Of a stretch of 43,238 nt of DNA, positions 41,737 through 43,238 are shown piece by piece (positions within the stretch are counted from its first letter, which is position 1; each line of letters opens with the position of its first letter). The DNA lies in NCBI GenBank assembly GCA_937138495.1, contig CAKZPE010000025.1, positions 1 through 43,238 on the forward strand. Reading direction: 5' to 3'. The notes beneath the pieces were generated by a model, which made no database searches, was not told the DNA's origin, and was given only the letters and a program-made list of their open reading frames with translations. The translations under genes and the position numbers were made by a program. The stretch is from an uncultured Oceanospirillaceae bacterium. Lineage in GTDB: Bacteria; Pseudomonadota; Gammaproteobacteria; Pseudomonadales; Balneatricaceae.

Positions 41737-42279
41737 ATCAAGCGCGATAACAGAAGAGGGCGCAATGAGCGGTCCAAACCGCCGATTAATGAGAACATCA
41801 GCGCCCGCGAGTGTCGATTGATTGGTCCCGATGGAACACAGATAGGCGTAGTGCCTCTCAAGGACGCTTTAGAAGCGGCCCAAGAAGTTGAACTTGACCT
41901 GGTTCAGATTTCTGATTCTGATCCGATCGTATGTAAGGTTATGGACTACGGTAAATACCTGTACGAGAAGAAGAAAGAAGCAAATGCACAGAAGAAAAAG
42001 CAAGTGCAGATGCAGGTCAAGGAAGTGAAGTTCCGTCCGAATACGGAAGATGGGGATTATCAGGTAAAACTACGCAACCTGATACGTTTCCTGGAAGGTG
42101 GCGATAAGGCCAAGGTAACCCTGCGTTACCGCGGCCGTGAAATGGCACACCAGGAGTTAGGTATGAAGCTGTTAAATCGGGTCGAACAGGACCTGATCGA
42201 GCTTGGTACCGTTGAGCAGCGTCCAAAGATGGAAGGCCGCCAACTGACTATGGTCATAGCTCCGAAAAAGAAAAAGTAA
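41737..42279 (+). CDS. infC: Translation initiation factor IF-3, AUC start
   Basis: 180 residues; blocks early joining of ribosomal subunits and checks the initiator codon. The N-domain ([14 protein letters not shown]) and C-domain ([23 protein letters not shown]) are complete. The frame has no ATG, GTG or TTG that keeps the N-domain. ATC at 41737 is exactly placed: GGAG at 41725-41728 is eight bases upstream and the protein begins as in other species (x-K-R-D-N-R-R). IF-3 genes typically use such rare starts (AUU in E. coli) so that IF-3 represses its own translation. 23 bases after thrS. Confidence 0.93.
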   Translation: MKRDNRRGRNERSKPPINENISARECRLIGPDGTQIGVVPLKDALEAAQEVELDLVQISDSDPIVCKVMDYGKYLYEKKKEANAQKKKQVQMQVKEVKFRPNTEDGDYQVKLRNLIRFLEGGDKAKVTLRYRGREMAHQELGMKLLNRVEQDLIELGTVEQRPKMEGRQLTMVIAPKKKK

Positions 42280-42299
42280 TCTCGGTTACTTCATTAAGG

Positions 42300-42334
42300 C
42301 CCGTACCACCTCTTCGGAGTCGGTGCGGGTTTTG
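42300..42334 (+). terminator. Hairpin with UUCG loop between infC and rpmI
   Basis: CCCGTACC (42300-42307) pairs with GGTGCGGG (42322-42329); within it CTC-TTCG-GAG forms a stable C(UUCG)G tetraloop, with a 2x2 internal loop between. TTTTG follows. It lies inside an essential operon, so it must be leaky: an attenuator or partial terminator, or part of the leader read by protein L20. Confidence 0.7.
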
Positions 42335-42382
42335 CTGTTGTCTGAGATGAAACATAACTAACGAATGCGTGGGGATTTAGTA

Positions 42383-42577
42383 ATGCCTAAAATGAAATCT
42401 TGCAGCGGTGCTGCGAAACGTTTTAAGAAGACCGCGAACGGCTTTAAGCACAAGCAGTCTTTCACAAGCCACATCCTGACTAAAAAGTCTACTAAGCGTA
42501 AGCGTCAGCTGCGTCCATTACTGCAGGTTCATGCAGCGGACACCAAGCTGATCAAGCGTATGTTGCCTTACATCTAA
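42383..42577 (+). CDS. rpmI: 50S ribosomal protein L35
   Basis: 64 residues, very basic, with the family start [14 protein letters not shown] and the end [17 protein letters not shown] 42383 is used; the in-frame ATG at 42365 would add six residues not found in L35. GGGGA lies seven bases upstream. Confidence 0.97.
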   Translation: MPKMKSCSGAAKRFKKTANGFKHKQSFTSHILTKKSTKRKRQLRPLLQVHAADTKLIKRMLPYI

Positions 42578-42616
42578 GCTCGTAGTAGTCACAATTTTTA
42601 ATTAGGAAGAAATATC

Positions 42617-42970
42617 ATGGCACGTGTAAAACGTGGTGTAGTAGCACACCGTCGTCACAAGAAAATCCTGAAAAAAGCAAAAGGTTACTACGGCGCTCGC
42701 AGCCGGGTATTCCGCGTTGCTAAACAGGCAGTAATCAAAGCAGGTCAGTATGCATACCGTGACCGTCGTCAGCGTAAGCGTCAGTTCCGCGCGCTGTGGA
42801 TCGCTCGTATCAACGCTGCTGCCCGCATCAATGGTCTGTCCTACAGCCGCTTTATCGCTGGTCTGAAGAAAGCATCTATCGAAATCGATCGTAAGGTGCT
42901 GGCTGATCTGGCTGTACACGAAGCGCAGGTTTTTGCTGCGATCGTGGAAAAAGCTAAAGCTGCACTGTAA
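42617..42970 (+). CDS. rplT: 50S ribosomal protein L20
   Basis: 117 residues with the expected [16 protein letters not shown] start and [15 protein letters not shown] block. It binds 23S rRNA during early 50S assembly and in enterobacteria represses rpmI-rplT translation through the rpmI leader. AGGA is about nine bases ahead of the ATG. 39 bases after rpmI. Confidence 0.98.
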   Translation: MARVKRGVVAHRRHKKILKKAKGYYGARSRVFRVAKQAVIKAGQYAYRDRRQRKRQFRALWIARINAAARINGLSYSRFIAGLKKASIEIDRKVLADLAVHEAQVFAAIVEKAKAAL

Positions 42971-42979
42971 GACACCTTT

Positions 42980-42998
42980 AACTAAGCAACGCTTAGTT
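42980..42998 (+). repeat. Perfect small hairpin after rplT
   Basis: AACTAAGC (42980-42987), loop AAC, GCTTAGTT (42991-42998). No T-run follows, so it is not a terminator; it may stabilise the rplT 3' end or compete with the next hairpin. Confidence 0.55.
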
Positions 42999-43014
42999 GA
43001 GCATTGAATGTGTA

Positions 43015-43048
43015 ATAGGGGAAGGGTGCAAGCTCTTCCCCTATTTTT
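43015..43048 (+). terminator. Strong hairpin terminator just before pheS
   Basis: ATAGGGGAAG (43015-43024) pairs with CTTCCCCTAT (43035-43044), extended by two inner pairs, with T-run to 43048. The pheS ATG is only 14 bases beyond. This is where E. coli has the pheM leader peptide and pheST attenuator; here no phenylalanine-rich leader peptide is seen. Confidence 0.85.
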
Positions 43049-43062
43049 ATTTGGAGCCATAA

Positions 43063-43238
43063 ATGGAAAACATTGAAATCCTGTTAGCAGAAGGCAAAGC
43101 GGCTGCTGAACAGGCCACAAGTACTCAGGACCTGGATCAGGTGCGTGTTCAGTATCTGGGTAAGAAAGGTCATCTTACCCAGCTATTGAAAGGCCTTGGC
43201 GCATTATCGGCCGAGGAACGCCCACAGGCGGGTGCTAA
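43063..43238 (+). CDS. pheS: Phenylalanyl-tRNA synthetase alpha subunit, 3' truncated by window
   Basis: 58 codons of the N-terminus are visible; the gene runs past the window. [15 protein letters not shown] then [13 protein letters not shown] is the coiled-coil arm of PheS, which binds tRNA-Phe, and the position after rplT is the standard one. GGAG lies about seven bases before the ATG. The catalytic core is outside the window. Confidence 0.93.
   Translation, partial: MENIEILLAEGKAAAEQATSTQDLDQVRVQYLGKKGHLTQLLKGLGALSAEERPQAGA

Noticed and set aside
1..43238. tRNA, rRNA, CRISPR arrays, insertion sequences or phage genes
   Set aside because: Looked for cloverleaf ends, regular spacer repeats, transposase motifs and integrases; none seen by eye.

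Overview
The window looks like a chromosomal segment of a marine gammaproteobacterium, most likely of the Oceanospirillales (an Oceanospirillaceae-like genome). Reasons: the conserved thrS-infC-rpmI-rplT-pheS block, a complete periplasmic nitrate reductase operon, a split class II ribonucleotide reductase of the pseudomonad NrdJa/NrdJb type, and a lutABC operon with a GntR regulator. The genus is inference. I see no tRNA or rRNA gene, CRISPR array, insertion sequence or prophage.

Layout. 1-4815: end of a peptide-type ABC importer operon (two permeases, one double ATPase) followed by a LysR regulator. 4998-6947: a GGDEF-EAL c-di-GMP protein. 6948-7423: non-coding, holding a decayed second copy of the fhs 3' end and the fhs terminator. 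7424-9094 (-): fhs. 9540-15825 (-): napEFDAGHBC behind two FNR-type boxes and a class II promoter. 16161-18533: RhlE-like helicase, SLT-type transglycosylase and a small YjfB-like protein. 18603-22467: LysR regulator divergent from an MttB-family methyltransferase and a GcvT-like protein. 22512-25365: secreted SnoaL-like protein, GNAT acetyltransferase, small membrane protein, lipoprotein. 25637-31577: two tandem nrdJa-nrdJb pairs. 31657-32190: DUF4160-DUF2442 pair. 32287-36271: lutCBA (-) and divergent regulator. 36322-38385: DUF2892 protein, OhrR-type MarR regulator, and a divergent exported catalase-like peroxidase. 38395-39466 (-): free methionine-R-sulfoxide reductase and a Crp/Fnr regulator. 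39794-43238: thrS, infC, rpmI, rplT and the start of pheS.

How it fits together. The nap operon and the first nrdJ pair both carry perfect TTGAT-N4-ATCAA boxes, so nitrate respiration and oxygen-independent dNTP synthesis appear to share low-oxygen control; nrdJ also has two NrdR-like boxes one repeat period (32 bp) apart. A Crp/Fnr regulator with the matching E-x-x-S-R recognition helix lies in the window. One-carbon metabolism recurs (fhs, MttB-family, GcvT-like), as do cobalamin-linked families (NrdJ, MttB).

Best candidates for something new: (1) the second nrdJ pair keeps the thiyl-radical cysteine, but a serine replaces one active-site redox cysteine and its small subunit has lost every cysteine of the C-terminal reducing arm; (2) a hairpin just before the thrS ribosome site copies a tRNA-Thr(GGU) anticodon arm, with 7-bp stem and 7-base loop; (3) an MttB-GcvT pair without a corrinoid protein gene; (4) the decayed fhs 3' end. 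All functional calls rest on reading motifs by eye; no database search was run.
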